Assembly: GCF_963676735.1 (NCBI RefSeq)
Contig: NZ_OY781464.1
Span: 3,133,001 to 3,197,000, forward strand
Reading direction: 5' to 3'
Source of the DNA: an uncultured Draconibacterium sp.
GTDB lineage: Bacteria > Bacteroidota > Bacteroidia > Bacteroidales > Prolixibacteraceae
DNA: 64,000 nucleotides
Shown: piece by piece, positions 63,719-64,000 of the stretch
Position numbering within the stretch: position 1 is the stretch's first letter
Layout of the letters: every line of letters starts with the position of its first letter
The notes under the pieces: model-generated
The model's input: only the letters and a program-made list of their open reading frames with translations
Database searches by the model: none
Told to the model about the DNA's origin: nothing
Position numbers and translations under genes: made by a program

Positions 63719-64000
63719 TTATTCTATTTCACGAATCTGTTCTTTCGAGATCTTGTCATCAATTTTAATATTCTCAGATTCTCCGGTTATTTTCACCAAT
63801 TCTCTACTCAGATTATGTTTAACATTGAGTAGGTTTGCCCCTGATACAGTATTAAAAACAAATGGCGTTTTCCCCGGCTCTGTTTTAAGAACCTCCACAT
63901 TTTCCATGCTGATGTTACTGCTGAATGAAATTTTTGCAAACGATCCTGTTTTGTTCGAAACCGACAGGTTTTCGAAAGAGATATCTTGTGCATCTACTAC
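63719..64000 (-). CDS. C-terminal part of a right-handed beta-helix protein, probably GH28 polygalacturonase (5' end beyond right edge)
   Basis: The minus-strand frame is open from base 64000 to the stop at 63719 (93 residues). It shows stacked beta-helix coils (AQDISFENLSVSN, KISFSSNISMENVEVLKTE, PFVFNTVSGANLLNVKHN) like the last turns of Bacteroidota GH28 proteins. GH28 enzymes hydrolyse galacturonan or rhamnogalacturonan linkages, which fits the locus. A non-catalytic beta-helix protein or another pectinase cannot be excluded because the catalytic part is outside the window. Confidence 0.6.
   Translation of the reverse strand, partial: VVDAQDISFENLSVSNKTGSFAKISFSSNISMENVEVLKTEPGKTPFVFNTVSGANLLNVKHNLSRELVKITGESENIKIDDKISKEQIREIE

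Noticed and set aside
1..64000. CRISPR arrays, tRNA/rRNA genes, insertion sequences, prophage
   Set aside because: No direct-repeat/spacer array, cloverleaf-like gene, transposase-like frame or terminal inverted repeats were seen by reading; repeats found are protein-domain duplications or operator arrays.

Overview
The window comes from a member of the Bacteroidota. The evidence is a SusC/SusD pair, four proteins with type IX secretion (T9SS) C-terminal sorting domains, low-GC DNA, A/T-rich leaders without strong Shine-Dalgarno sites, and TAnnTTTG-type -7 promoter elements. A free-living, plant- or algal-detritus-degrading lineage (for example Marinilabiliales/Prolixibacteraceae) would fit, but genus cannot be read from the sequence. 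The whole window is a pectin-utilisation island. No tRNA, rRNA, CRISPR array or insertion sequence was seen.

Region 1 (1-11963, minus strand) is a tight operon. In order of transcription it holds an iron-dependent alcohol dehydrogenase, a DHDPS/NanA-family aldolase, a PdxA-family dehydrogenase, a DUF1537 acid-sugar kinase, a sodium:solute symporter, a T9SS-sorted surface protein, SusC and SusD (cut by the left edge). The four cytosolic enzymes can be assembled into a complete route from the rhamnogalacturonan-II (RG-II) sugar Dha to pyruvate + DHAP + CO2 via D-threuronate and D-threonate. That route is an inference.

Region 2 (12189-18320) holds a 1531-residue T9SS protein with three copies of a ~332-residue module, then a LacI-family regulator. 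Five good copies (and one weak one) of an 18-bp palindrome, consensus AATGTAAACGTTTACATT, sit in front of the region 1 operon (two), the 1531-residue gene, lacI itself and the divergent region 3 operon, defining a local LacI regulon.

Region 3 (18321-28264, plus strand) encodes a GH106-like alpha-L-rhamnosidase, a GH105 unsaturated-uronyl hydrolase and two tandem lamin-tail/CotH/T9SS proteins. Region 4 (28420-33195, plus) encodes a GlpK-like FGGY kinase, a fucose-isomerase-like protein and a split transketolase. With the GH140 apiosidase of region 5 this reads best as the transketolase pathway for D-apiose. It ends in a strong intrinsic terminator and is preceded by 10-bp TTTTCGTTTN repeats that look like a different (DeoR-type) operator.

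Region 5 (33347-63599, minus) is one of the longest co-directional pectinase runs one could expect: four PL1 pectate lyases (one fused to a sialidase-like propeller), two PL10-type proteins, GH105, GH140, a second clan GH-A-like glycosidase, a BNR/LamG protein, two esterases, four Sde182/DUF1593 nucleoside-hydrolase-like proteins, a second DHDPS-family aldolase, an aldo/keto reductase, a PepSY-like periplasmic protein and an OmpR-type two-component system. Most gaps are 10-60 bp. Arrays of 11-bp direct repeats upstream of the PepSY-like gene and of one PL1 gene (the largest internal gap) have identical architecture and are candidate response-regulator sites. The right edge cuts the 3' end of a beta-helix (GH28-like) gene.

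Together: secreted lyases and hydrolases trim homogalacturonan and RG-I/RG-II, SusCD and the symporter import products, and cytosolic enzymes handle the unusual sugars apiose and (inferred) Dha.
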